DNA of 64,000 nucleotides from JBBQXK01 sp052387255 (lineage in GTDB: Bacteria; Pseudomonadota; Alphaproteobacteria; Rhodobacterales; Rhodobacteraceae). Of this stretch, positions 26,402 to 34,417 are shown in pieces (position 1 is the stretch's first letter; each line of letters opens with the position of its first letter). Location of the stretch: positions 1-64,000 of the forward strand of contig JBQTJI010000003.1 of the NCBI GenBank assembly GCA_052387255.1, read 5' to 3'. The position numbers and the translations under genes were made by a program. Under the pieces are notes generated by a model. That model searched no databases and had not been told where the DNA came from. It saw nothing but the letters and a program-made list of their open reading frames with translations.

Positions 26402-26615
26402 CGAAGGGTCGTCCTCTTTTCTGGACGCCACGCCATAGGGTGCAGAAATTCGTCCCGACAACGCGAGTTGTCGGTTGAACGGGTCCTTCAGTCGCGGTAG
26501 TTTTCCCTTGTCACGAGGAAATCAGTGCGGCGTCGGGCCTATGGTCTGGCGTCGTTTCTGTTTGTGGGGTTGCGATTGGTCCGGGGTTGGGTTTTGGTCT
26601 GTCGGGACAGCCTCG

Positions 26616-27266
26616 TCAGTAGCGGACTTCTTCGAAGCCGTAGGTCCCTTCAAAGTCCTGCCAGTCGACAAAGACGCTGCGGAACCAGTAGGTCGAACAC
26701 GACGCGTCAGAAGCGAATTCAGACGCTTCGGGAATCCGACCGGGCACTGACCGTGCCCAGGCGAAGTCGCCCTGCCTGCCGTATGTGCCCTCCAGGATGC
26801 TGTAGGAGGTGGTGCAGTCGCCGTCCCTGTTGCGCCGCCTGGAATACTGTATCTGGAACACATGGATTGAGCGGACGAAGTCGTAGGCGGGATCCGAGAT
26901 GTCGACATCTGCCTCATCCTGCACGAGACGCAGGTCGGTGAGCACTGCGGGCCCTAAGGATGAGGGCAGCGCAGTTTGCTGTCTGAGCGCGATCTCCAAC
27001 AGCCGTTCCGCCGGCTGCGCCTGATGCCTGAACGAAGCCCGCATCGGGCAGTTCCAGATTTGCAGTGGCGGTTCCACCGGCCAGGGCGTGATGCGCGCGA
27101 TGAAGACTGCGCGGGCATGAGCGCACTCGACCGATGCTGGCCAGCCACCAGCGAGGCAGAGAAGGATGGCACAATCGACCGGATAGGCCGCGGATGGTGT
27201 GGCGAGGTTCAAACTCGAAATGACTGCAGTTGTCGCGGCAGTTGCGAGAGCACGAAGTCTTGGCAC
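26616..27266 (-). CDS. secreted protein of the transfer region, 216 aa
   Basis: The start is a GTG at 27266 with AGGAGG 6 bp upstream, a strong site. From there a signal peptide is visible (LRALATAATTAVISSLNLATPSAA). The longer frame up to 27335 reads into non-signal sequence and is not used. The mature protein is rich in Cys, Trp and Pro (YPVDCAILLCLAGGWPAS, CAHARAVFIARITPWPVEPP, SCSTYWFRSVFVDWQDFEG). No known domain is recognised. It lies 46 bp downstream of a second secreted-protein gene at 27313 on the same strand and forms a small operon facing away from virB1. Such small secreted proteins often accompany the virB locus in Rhodobacterales plasmids. A periplasmic role in transfer is inferred. 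Confidence 0.7.
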   Translation of the reverse strand: MPRLRALATAATTAVISSLNLATPSAAYPVDCAILLCLAGGWPASVECAHARAVFIARITPWPVEPPLQIWNCPMRASFRHQAQPAERLLEIALRQQTALPSSLGPAVLTDLRLVQDEADVDISDPAYDFVRSIHVFQIQYSRRRNRDGDCTTSYSILEGTYGRQGDFAWARSVPGRIPEASEFASDASCSTYWFRSVFVDWQDFEGTYGFEEVRY

Positions 27267-27312
27267 GGGGGCCTCCTGATTTGCTTTGAAGGGCTCGAAC
27301 GCTTGGCGTGCT

Positions 27313-27618
27313 TCAGTCGTCGGGCACGGTGCCAAGCTTCTGATAATCCGCGATCACCCGGTTGACCTCGTCGGTCACGCTAGCCCGCGCGGTCTCGAGG
27401 CAACGCAGGTAGCTCTGCGCGTCCTCGAAATAGGCCGTGTACTCCTCCCCGATCTCGCGGCGGTACTCCGCGCGCGTGGTAAGATCCGTCACCGGAAGTG
27501 GCGGCACCGGGGGGAGGCAATCCAAAGCGGTTTCTGCATGGGCCACGAGAACCGGCATGGCCAGGGTGACCGCCAGAAGGCAGATCGTGGAGGGCTTGAG
27601 AAGCGGGCAGGGCGGCAT
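27313..27618 (-). CDS. small secreted protein, 101 aa
   Basis: A clear signal peptide (LKPSTICLLAVTLAMPVLVAHA) is followed by a helical mature part with two cysteines (LDCLPPVPPLPVTDL, and SYLRCLETARASVTDEVNRVIADY). I do not recognise it. The start at 27618 is the first gene after a divergent promoter region shared with the gene at 27787. It is followed by another secreted protein on the same strand, so the two probably form an operon. Confidence 0.65.
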   Translation of the reverse strand: MPPCPLLKPSTICLLAVTLAMPVLVAHAETALDCLPPVPPLPVTDLTTRAEYRREIGEEYTAYFEDAQSYLRCLETARASVTDEVNRVIADYQKLGTVPDD

Positions 27619-27703
27619 GGCAGGTCCATCAGCATCAAAACATTCCTCTTAGTTACAAAACGTATCTCTTGACGCAAGTTGAATCTACCGCTAGGTGTGT
27701 CGC

Positions 27704-27751
27704 CATGTTGCGCCAGCACAGGTTTCTCAACTGCGCAACATGCACTATGAT
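27704..27751. promoter_or_regulatory. divergent control region with a 10-bp inverted repeat
   Basis: CATGTTGCGC (27704-27713) and GCGCAACATG (27733-27742) form a perfect 10-bp inverted repeat with a 19-bp spacer. On the plus strand TATGAT (27746-27751) is a plausible -10 for the virB-side genes, with a weak -35 near 27723. The right arm would then lie in the promoter spacer, a repressor-like position. A third half-site, GATGTTGCC, lies near 27769. The whole gap (27619-27786) controls the secreted-protein operon on one side and the transfer operon on the other. Confidence 0.5.
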
Positions 27752-27786
27752 CTCCGCAGCGATGTTGCCACGGAGCGTGCCGAGCC

Positions 27787-28107
27787 ATGAGGAACTTGAC
27801 CCCGGTGATCTTGCAGGCCGGACTGAAAGAGGCCCTGAACGAAGGCGGCATCGTCGAAGCCCACTGCGTGGAAGACGCGGAGAAGTTCGGAAACGTCTGG
27901 CAAGGCAGCTGGCGCATTTACCTGCGCATCGGCGACCAGACGGCCCTTCTCGTGATTTCGCGCGGGTTGGAACCACGGGAGTTCAAGACCGTCACCGGTC
28001 TGATTTCCTTTGGCGTCGAATTGGGTCTGAACACGATTCCCGTCCCGTTGAAGAAGGGCGGACAGGTGACGTGGACCAATGGACCGGAGATCGATCCTCG
28101 CAGCTAG
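27787..28107 (+). CDS. small conserved-looking cytoplasmic protein, 106 aa
   Basis: No domain is recognised. The protein has no signal peptide and contains alternating hydrophobic strands (WRIYLRIGDQTALLVIS, then TVTGLISFGVELGLNTIPVPL). Its last 29 bases overlap the lytic transglycosylase gene in another frame, so both belong to the transfer operon. It may be a regulator or a small accessory of transfer. The start has GGAG 14 bp upstream, which is a weak spacing. Confidence 0.6.
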   Translation: MRNLTPVILQAGLKEALNEGGIVEAHCVEDAEKFGNVWQGSWRIYLRIGDQTALLVISRGLEPREFKTVTGLISFGVELGLNTIPVPLKKGGQVTWTNGPEIDPRS

Positions 28108-28786
28108 TGTTCCCTTTTGGGGAGGTTTGGCCTTCTGGGGTCTCGCCGCGACAATGGCGACAGGCGAGGTCATCGACCTTGCGGCTGGGGAGAATGATCT
28201 TCGAGTCAGTTCCGGGGTTCTGGACTTTGGGAAACACATTCCGACACGGCAAGAGCCGCGCGCGAACCAAGGATCAGATGCCGACGAAACCGGTGACAAC
28301 CCCGACGCTCGGATCGTTCTGGCCTCCTTCAGCGACAATAACCGGCGCAGCCCAAAGGGCAGCGCCTGGATCGAGGACCTCGTCCTCGACGTGGCCGACG
28401 ACTATCTGTCCCATCCCGGACTGAAGGACGCTGGCCTTACCGGATCTGAATGGCTGGCGCTCTTCCGCGCCAATATCGCGGTGGAGTCCGGCTTCAATCC
28501 CAAAGCGCGCTCTCCGGTCGGCGCCATCGGGCTCGGGCAGCTGATGCCGGGCACGGCAGACTTGCTCGGCGTCGATCCGCATGACCCCGAAGCGAACCTG
28601 CATGGGTCGGCGCGCTACCTTCTGGCACAGCTTGAAACCTTCGGCTCCGCCGATCTCGCACTGGCCGCCTACAACGCCGGACCCGAGGCGGTCCGGAAAC
28701 ATGGTGGCATTCCCCCATACGCCGAGACCTTGGGCCATGTGGCCAAGGTTCTGCGGCTGACATCCTCAACCCTCATCCCGGAGTGA
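28079..28786 (+). CDS. virB1: VirB1-like lytic transglycosylase
   Basis: VirB1 locally cuts peptidoglycan to let the transfer channel cross the wall. The C-terminal half is an SLT domain: ANIAVESGFNPKARSPVGAIG with the catalytic Glu136, GLGQLMPGTADLLGV, and LALAAYNAGPEAVRKHGG. The N-terminus (RRSILAASVPFWGGLAFWGLA) can serve as an export signal or membrane anchor. At 235 aa it is typical. It heads the virB gene series and overlaps the preceding small gene. Confidence 0.88.
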   Translation: MDRRSILAASVPFWGGLAFWGLAATMATGEVIDLAAGENDLRVSSGVLDFGKHIPTRQEPRANQGSDADETGDNPDARIVLASFSDNNRRSPKGSAWIEDLVLDVADDYLSHPGLKDAGLTGSEWLALFRANIAVESGFNPKARSPVGAIGLGQLMPGTADLLGVDPHDPEANLHGSARYLLAQLETFGSADLALAAYNAGPEAVRKHGGIPPYAETLGHVAKVLRLTSSTLIPE

Positions 28787-28791
28787 TCGTG

Positions 28792-29106
28792 ATGGTTCTA
28801 AACATAGCGGCAGCGCGGCTGCCGCGCTTTTCTCTGCGCACCCTGCTGCTGGCATTGCCCTTTGCGGCCGTCCTGGCCGAGCCAGCGCTGGCCCAGAACC
28901 TCGATCCGCTCGAAAACATGCTGCAGGTCATCGTCGATGGACTGACCGGCCCGATCGGACGCCTGATCGCCATTCTGGCCGTCGTTGCCGCCGGCTACAT
29001 GATGTTTACCGGGCGGCTCAACTGGCCGCTCTTCCTCGCGATCTTCTTCGGCGTGGTGCTGGTCTTTTCTGCTGCCACGATCATCGACGGCTTCGCGGCC
29101 CCCTGA
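28792..29106 (+). CDS. virB2: VirB2-like major pilin subunit (TrbC/VirB2 family)
   Basis: This small protein, 104 aa, has a long signal peptide ending near residue 33 (VLAEPALAQ) and two hydrophobic helices in the mature part (IGRLIAILAVVAAGYMMF and LFLAIFFGVVLVFSAATII), the VirB2/TrbC pilin pattern. I chose the ATG at 28792, 8 bp after GGAG; a GTG at 28783 overlaps the virB1 stop. It would make the conjugative pilus. Confidence 0.88.
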   Translation: MVLNIAAARLPRFSLRTLLLALPFAAVLAEPALAQNLDPLENMLQVIVDGLTGPIGRLIAILAVVAAGYMMFTGRLNWPLFLAIFFGVVLVFSAATIIDGFAAP

Positions 29107-29163
29107 GGCAAGGGCCGAACCAGGCGTGGCGCCCTGTTGCGCCCGCCCGGCTGGCCCAACCGG

Positions 29164-29448
29164 ATGTTCATCATGCATGACACACCCCTGTTTCTCGGCC
29201 TCACCCGGCCGCCGAAGATCTTCGGTCTGCCGATCGGCTATCTCATCGGCCTGATGCTGGGCTCGGTCATCCCATTCGTGGGGGCCAATGACTGGCGGTT
29301 CCTGCTGATCGGACTGATCGGATATCCAATCCTGTGGTTTGTGGCCGACCGCAATCCGAACCTGTTCGAGACGATGGCGGTGGTCTTTTCCCGGACGCCA
29401 CGAGCAAGCTGCCGCGCTGCTTTCGGGGGCGACCGTCATGTCAGCTGA
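29164..29448 (+). CDS. virB3: VirB3-like protein of the transfer channel
   Basis: VirB3 is a short inner-membrane protein that assists VirB4. The sequence has the usual start (PLFLGLTRPPKIFGLPIGYL) and two membrane segments (YLIGLMLGSVIPFVGA, FLLIGLIGYPILWFV), then the family-typical DRNPNLFETM. Starts at 29137, 29164 or 29173 are all possible; none has a clear ribosome-binding site, and I take 29164 (MFIMHDTP). Its end overlaps virB4 by 11 bp. Confidence 0.85.
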   Translation: MFIMHDTPLFLGLTRPPKIFGLPIGYLIGLMLGSVIPFVGANDWRFLLIGLIGYPILWFVADRNPNLFETMAVVFSRTPRASCRAAFGGDRHVS

Positions 29449-31804
29449 ACTCCGTTCGCTCTTCCCGACGAACCCGTCGCTGAAATCGGTCGTCAGACCT
29501 GAGGACCTCGCAACCGAGGCCCTTGCGCGCCACCTGCCATGGCTGAGCGCCCCGGCGGATGACCTGATCCTGACGCGCCAAGGAGACTTGATGGCCTCGG
29601 CCGTGGTCGAGGGACAGGACAGTTTCACGACCGAAGAAGGCGATCTGTCACTCGTGACCACGTCGCTCGCGCGGCTTGTCGGACAGTTGGGCGACGCCTT
29701 CGGCTTTCACATCTCGAAGCTGACTCTGCCCGATGCACCTTCGCTCAAGCCTTTCGAGGGTTTGGACTTCGGGGGGTCCATCGACCGGTGCTGGCAGGCT
29801 CACCTCTGCGGCCGCGACCTGAAGCGTCGGGTGTTATTGGTCACGCTGATCCTGCGCCCGACCGCACTCAACCGCGTTCCGATCTTCGGACATCTCTTCA
29901 AGGCAGCGTTCACCGAGGACATGAATGCAAGGGCCGAGCGGCTGAACGAGGCGATGGGTCTCGTATCCGGCGTCTGCTTGGGGCTCGGCTTTCGGCGGCT
30001 GACAATCTCGTCCGGCGAATGGCTTGGATTGCTGGGGGTTCTGATCGGCCAGCCGATGGGTCGGGTCATGCCGATGAAGGGGCAGTTTCTGGCGACGAGC
30101 CTCACCCGGCTGCAGGCGACATTTGGCGGCAAGCACGTCGAACTCGAGACTGGCGCTGGCACCCGTTTCGGCACGATCTTCGGCGTGAAAAGCTATCCGG
30201 CCCGCACCTGGGCGCGGATGCTCGATGCGCTGGAACTGCCCTTCGACATCGTCATATCCAACAGCTTCACGCCCGCGCGCAACAACGAGATCGAGGAGCG
30301 GATCAAGCGGACGGCCCGGCAGATGCGCGCATCCGAGGATGCGGCGGAAACATTGCGTCAGGAACTCTACGAAGCGGCGGACAACGTCGCCTCGGGACGT
30401 CAGGTATTCGGCAAGCATCATCTGACCGTGATGATCACGGCTGAGACGCCGGAAAAGCTGGAAGAAGCCGCCTCCGAGGTCTGGCGGGCGGGGCAGGATT
30501 GCGGGGCGACCCTCCTTCGTGAAAGCTTTGCCGCGCGTGCCGCCTGGTTTGCGCAGGCACCTGGAAACTGGGCTTACCGTCCACGCACCGCGCTGATTTC
30601 GGCACAGAACTTCGCGCATCTTGCGGCGTTGCACCGGGTGGCGGAGGGTCGCCTGCGGGCACAATCGCCTTGGGGCGAGGTGATCACCGTGTTGCCGACG
30701 GTAACCTCCAGCCTCTACCGGTTCAATTTTCATGACAAAGGGCGGCGTGGTGACGAACCGAGCGCAGGACACACCCTCGTTCTCGGCCGCACCGGCTCGG
30801 GCAAGACCCTTGGGACGGCGTTCCTCATGGCGCAGGCTCGGCGGGTCGGTGCCCGCATCCTCGTCATCGACAAGGATCGCGGCCTTGAGATGGCCGTCCG
30901 GGCCCTGGGTGGCAGGTACTCCGCAATCCGGATCGGCGAAGCGACGGGCCTAAATCCGTTCCAGACCGAAGTGGACGGGCGGGGTGCAGCGTGGCTTACG
31001 GACTGGCTGGGCGACATTCTTGCCGGCTCGCGCGGTTTTGAGACCACCCAGACCGTGAGCCTGAACGCGGCGGTTCGCCAGATCGTCGGTGCCGACGCCC
31101 GATTGCGGAACTTCAACGGTCTCGGGACCCTCGTTGCCTCCACGGATGATGAGGGTGATCTCGTCTCCCGTGTACGAGAATGGGGGTTGGGGGGTCGTCG
31201 TGGCTGGCTCTTCGGGCAGGGAGCAGCAGCCGAGATCAGTCTCGCGGAAGATGTTGTCGGCATCGACATGTCGGAAATTCTCGACCTCGGTGCCGAGCGT
31301 TCCGCACTGCTCGCCTATCTCTTTCGTAGGATTGAGCGCGTAATCGAGGACCGCCGCCCCACCCTCATCGTGATCGACGAGGCGTGGAAGATGCTCGACG
31401 ATCCGATCTTCGTGAAGCGCCTGCATGACTGGCTGGTCACGATGCGCAAGAAGAACGCCGCCGTGCTGATGATGACCCAGACGCCGACGCATCTGACACA
31501 GTCAAAGGTCGGCCAGATCATCGCCGAAAGCGTGGTGACGCAACTCCTTTATCCAAACCCGAGGGCGAACCCGGAAGATTACCGGATCCTGCGGCTGAAC
31601 GAGAAAGAGGCCGAGTTTCTCTGCACGCCAACCGGGGGTTTGCGCCTGGCACTTTTGCGCTCCGCCGGGGACTCGGTGTTCGTCAACATGGACCTTTCAG
31701 CCCTCGGGCCCCTCCTCGCTGTCCTCGGCGGTGGCCGGACCGGCGAGGACCGCGCGCCCTTCAACTGGCGCGACACCCCTGACTTCTGGAAGGAAATGAC
31801 ATGA
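29438..31804 (+). CDS. virB4: VirB4-like ATPase of the transfer channel
   Basis: VirB4 is the largest ATPase of type IV secretion and energises pilus assembly and DNA passage. At 788 aa it is of normal length. Walker A is GRTGSGKTLGTAF near residues 449-460, and Walker B is TLIVIDEAWKML near 643-654. LMMTQTPTHLTQSKVGQIIAES follows, as expected. The start at 29438 (MSAELRSLF) is chosen because the upstream part of the frame overlaps virB3. The last bases overlap the lipoprotein gene. Confidence 0.95.
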   Translation: MSAELRSLFPTNPSLKSVVRPEDLATEALARHLPWLSAPADDLILTRQGDLMASAVVEGQDSFTTEEGDLSLVTTSLARLVGQLGDAFGFHISKLTLPDAPSLKPFEGLDFGGSIDRCWQAHLCGRDLKRRVLLVTLILRPTALNRVPIFGHLFKAAFTEDMNARAERLNEAMGLVSGVCLGLGFRRLTISSGEWLGLLGVLIGQPMGRVMPMKGQFLATSLTRLQATFGGKHVELETGAGTRFGTIFGVKSYPARTWARMLDALELPFDIVISNSFTPARNNEIEERIKRTARQMRASEDAAETLRQELYEAADNVASGRQVFGKHHLTVMITAETPEKLEEAASEVWRAGQDCGATLLRESFAARAAWFAQAPGNWAYRPRTALISAQNFAHLAALHRVAEGRLRAQSPWGEVITVLPTVTSSLYRFNFHDKGRRGDEPSAGHTLVLGRTGSGKTLGTAFLMAQARRVGARILVIDKDRGLEMAVRALGGRYSAIRIGEATGLNPFQTEVDGRGAAWLTDWLGDILAGSRGFETTQTVSLNAAVRQIVGADARLRNFNGLGTLVASTDDEGDLVSRVREWGLGGRRGWLFGQGAAAEISLAEDVVGIDMSEILDLGAERSALLAYLFRRIERVIEDRRPTLIVIDEAWKMLDDPIFVKRLHDWLVTMRKKNAAVLMMTQTPTHLTQSKVGQIIAESVVTQLLYPNPRANPEDYRILRLNEKEAEFLCTPTGGLRLALLRSAGDSVFVNMDLSALGPLLAVLGGGRTGEDRAPFNWRDTPDFWKEMT

Positions 31805-32007
31805 CCGATGCAACACCCCGCGCCGTTTTCCTCCTGCTCTGGCTTTGTGGCCTGACGGCCTGTGCCGGCGTGGAAACCGGGACCGTCTCGCCGTGTCACG
31901 GGCAGTTCCGCGCCGAGGGCAAGTACTTCGTCGAGCGAGAAGCTTCCGATGGCACGCGCATCGTCGTAAGCACGATGAGCCGTCCCGCCACAGATTGCAC
32001 GGACTGA
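31801..32007 (+). CDS. small lipoprotein in the virB operon (VirB7-position candidate), 68 aa
   Basis: A short lipoprotein: the signal helix LLLWLCGLTACAG has the lipobox LTAC with the Cys near residue 21, followed by 47 residues with one more Cys pair (SPCHGQF, and DCTD). It overlaps the end of virB4 (ATGA). VirB7 proteins are small outer-membrane lipoproteins that bind VirB9. Size and lipidation suit that job, but the usual order places virB7 after virB6, and the sequence does not tell. Another lipoprotein function, such as entry exclusion, is possible. Confidence 0.6.
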   Translation: MTDATPRAVFLLLWLCGLTACAGVETGTVSPCHGQFRAEGKYFVEREASDGTRIVVSTMSRPATDCTD

Positions 32008-32014
32008 GCCACCG

Positions 32015-33124
32015 ATGCGTCATCCGCTCCTCTTGCTCGGATTGGTTTGTGGCACCGCCTTGCCGGCAGCACTGCTCGCCCAGGGCGTGCCGATTATCGA
32101 CGGATCCCGCCTCTCGAACATGATCTCGCGTCTTGCCGAACAGGCCTCGGATGCCGTGAACCAACAGGACAAGCTCGGGGAGCGCACGCATCTGAACGAG
32201 ATCGAGGCGGATCAGCTCGCGGCTTACGAACGCTTCCTCGCAGACACGACCGGCATCACCGATCTGAGCGGCTTCGAAACGGGTGACACGGATTTTCCAG
32301 CCGCAAACGAGGTCTATCCCATTGCGGAGAACAGTGCCGAAAGTCAGCGGCTGTTCGGTGACGGCGAGACCGTCGAGGCGATGATCATCGCGACGGCGCA
32401 GCGTTACCAGAACCACCCCGGTGTGCTGAAAGTCGGCCTGACGCCAACGACCTGGCGCATCCTCTTCCAGTCGCTGGTCAAGCAGGAAAGCGGCTTCAGC
32501 AATGCCGCGATCAGCCCGGTGGGCGCGCTCGGCTTTTGCCAGCTGATGCCTGGCACCGCCTCGGATCTCGGTGTCGATCCGAGCGATCCACTGCAGAACC
32601 TGGACGGGGGCGCACGCTACCTCGCGACTCAGTTGAATACCTTCGGGCGGATCGACTACGCGCTGGCCGCTTACAATGCCGGACCTGGGAATGTTCAGAA
32701 GTATGGTGGCATACCGCCCTTCGAGGAAACCCAAACCTACGTCCGTCGCATCTCGGGCTATTACAGCACCTACCTCTCGGTGATCACCGGGGCCGGTGTC
32801 ACTGGCACGCTTGAAGGCGTTGAGGGTGCCAGCGCCGAGTGGGGCAACCTGTCATCTGCGCTCATTGGCTATTCCGGTCAGCAAGGCGGCCAGATCGAAG
32901 CCGCGATGGCGCGGATCAAGGGTTTTCTTGAGGCCGCGAAACCCGAGACGCCGAAAGAGGCGGTTGACCATAACACCTACATGATCGCCGAACGCGGTCG
33001 GCTCATGGCGCTGACTCTGCGTTTGCGGGCCGGAGCCGTAAAGGTCGAAGCGGCCGGGAACCTCTCCGACGCAGCACAAGCCCTGCAATATTCCACATTC
33101 TGGGAGTACTCCGATGTTCCATGA
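32015..33124 (+). CDS. lytic transglycosylase with VirB5-like ends, 369 aa
   Basis: A signal peptide ends near residue 23 (PAALLAQ). The central part (about 125-250) is an SLT transglycosylase: LVKQESGFSNAAISPVGALG with the catalytic Glu158, FCQLMPGTASDLGVDPSDPL and LAAYNAGPGNVQKYGG. The flanking parts resemble the VirB5-like protein encoded next door: QGVPIIDGSRLSNMI (residues 23-37) against QGVPVIDGTNLAKNI, ITDLSGF (81-87) against ITDLSGF (102-108), and a C-terminal EAVDHNTYMIAERGRLM matched by ESIDLNTRMAAETNYML. The protein looks like a transglycosylase domain set into a VirB5-like frame. It is the second wall-cutting enzyme of this operon, so it may be a pilus-tip-associated hydrolase. 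Its end overlaps virB5 by 11 bp. Confidence 0.85.
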   Translation: MRHPLLLLGLVCGTALPAALLAQGVPIIDGSRLSNMISRLAEQASDAVNQQDKLGERTHLNEIEADQLAAYERFLADTTGITDLSGFETGDTDFPAANEVYPIAENSAESQRLFGDGETVEAMIIATAQRYQNHPGVLKVGLTPTTWRILFQSLVKQESGFSNAAISPVGALGFCQLMPGTASDLGVDPSDPLQNLDGGARYLATQLNTFGRIDYALAAYNAGPGNVQKYGGIPPFEETQTYVRRISGYYSTYLSVITGAGVTGTLEGVEGASAEWGNLSSALIGYSGQQGGQIEAAMARIKGFLEAAKPETPKEAVDHNTYMIAERGRLMALTLRLRAGAVKVEAAGNLSDAAQALQYSTFWEYSDVP

Positions 33125-33911
33125 CCGGGCACGTCTCGCTGCCGCATTTTGCCTATGCCTCGCCGGATCGCCCGCAAGCCCCCAGGGCGTGCCGGTGATC
33201 GACGGCACCAATCTCGCCAAGAACATCGAACAGTTGCAGGCGGCGCTGCGCGATGCCGAAAACCAGATCGCCCAGATCGAGGAGCTGAAGAAACAGGTCG
33301 AGACCGGCCTCGCGCAGTTGACCAACCTCGAAGGTATCCTCGGATCGATCTCGGGCCTGAACGAGATCGCAAGCCTTTACAATTCGGTGCAAGACCTTCG
33401 CTCGCGCGCGGCCAAGATCACCGATCTTTCCGGCTTCAAGGATGCGCTGACGATCGGCGACTTCGACAGCCTGCTGAACAGTCTGCTCGACGGCAATGTC
33501 ACCATGGGTGACCAGATGGCCGCCGAGTACATGCGCGACACGTTGACAGGTGCCGGGCTGACCTCCGAGACACTCGCAGGCCTGTCCTCATCAGAAAACC
33601 CGCAGGACAAGCTGATTGCCGAAACGGCTGCGGCGAGTGCCACCGCGATGGGTGTGGCGCAACTGTCCTACGAGGAAGCCGCTCAAAGTCTCGAGCGGAT
33701 CGATGGGCTGGTGGAAGAGATTGCCAACCAGGACACGCTGAAGGAAAGCATCGATCTCAACACACGTATGGCGGCTGAGACCAACTACATGCTTGGCCAG
33801 ATGTGGCGGCTGAACGCCGCCGCCGGTCTGGCCGCCGGGCAGACCGGAGTGAACTGGGCCGCCGAGCAGGCCAAGGAAAAGAGCTTCTTTGACTATTCGG
33901 GGGCGGAATGA
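33114..33911 (+). CDS. virB5: VirB5-like protein
   Basis: VirB5 proteins are minor components at the pilus tip. This one is 265 aa with a signal peptide (AAFCLCLAGSPAS) and mostly helical mature sequence: QLQAALRDAENQIAQIEELK, GLAQLTNLEGILGSISGLN, then YEEAAQSLERIDGLVEEIA and a terminal ESIDLNTRMAAETNYMLGQM. The helical pattern is that of VirB5/TrbJ. It starts inside the end of the preceding gene, with which it shares N- and C-terminal motifs, and overlaps the next gene by ATGA. Confidence 0.83.
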   Translation: MFHDRARLAAAFCLCLAGSPASPQGVPVIDGTNLAKNIEQLQAALRDAENQIAQIEELKKQVETGLAQLTNLEGILGSISGLNEIASLYNSVQDLRSRAAKITDLSGFKDALTIGDFDSLLNSLLDGNVTMGDQMAAEYMRDTLTGAGLTSETLAGLSSSENPQDKLIAETAAASATAMGVAQLSYEEAAQSLERIDGLVEEIANQDTLKESIDLNTRMAAETNYMLGQMWRLNAAAGLAAGQTGVNWAAEQAKEKSFFDYSGAE

Positions 33912-34414
33912 TGCGGCGCGGTCTGCATGTGGCGGTGGCCGTCACCACCCTTACTCTATTCACGGGATTTGCCTTTGCCGACAGTTTGGCAACCTTGAGC
34001 GATCTCGATCTGATCGACAAGACCCGGGAAGCTGTGGTGGATCAGAACGCCGCCGCCGCCCTCGCCCTTCTGACCGAAATGCAGAGGCGTGGGACGGGTA
34101 TCTTTGCAGGTGTCGAGAAAACCGTCTGCGAAGAAACCATCAGCTTGCCGGACCGGATCACGGACTGGAAATTCCGGGCTGTCGCCCGTCAAGCCTATTT
34201 CCGAGTGGCGATGTCGAAGCGGCTCGCTGAGGGCTCCTGTGCCTGCCTTTTCGACGAGTTCAGCTTCGACGCGTTCGTGGAAGAGACGCTCGGGAAACCA
34301 GTCGCCGATCTGACCGATGCAGACCGGATGGTCCTCGAATCCATCCGGGATCAGGATCGGCGCGAAACCGAGGCTCGCTTTCGTGACCTCGAAAAAAGCT
34401 GCCGAGCCCAATAG
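33908..34414 (+). CDS. secreted hypothetical protein in the virB operon, 168 aa
   Basis: The N-terminus (LHVAVAVTTLTLFTGFAFA) is a signal peptide. The mature part is helical, with three cysteines (KTVCEETISLPDRITDW, EGSCACLFDEFSF). No family is recognised. Tight ATGA coupling to virB5 and virB6 on both sides shows it belongs to the transfer machinery of this plasmid group, perhaps as a periplasmic assembly factor. Confidence 0.65.
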   Translation: MMRRGLHVAVAVTTLTLFTGFAFADSLATLSDLDLIDKTREAVVDQNAAAALALLTEMQRRGTGIFAGVEKTVCEETISLPDRITDWKFRAVARQAYFRVAMSKRLAEGSCACLFDEFSFDAFVEETLGKPVADLTDADRMVLESIRDQDRRETEARFRDLEKSCRAQ

Positions 34415-34417
34415 CTC

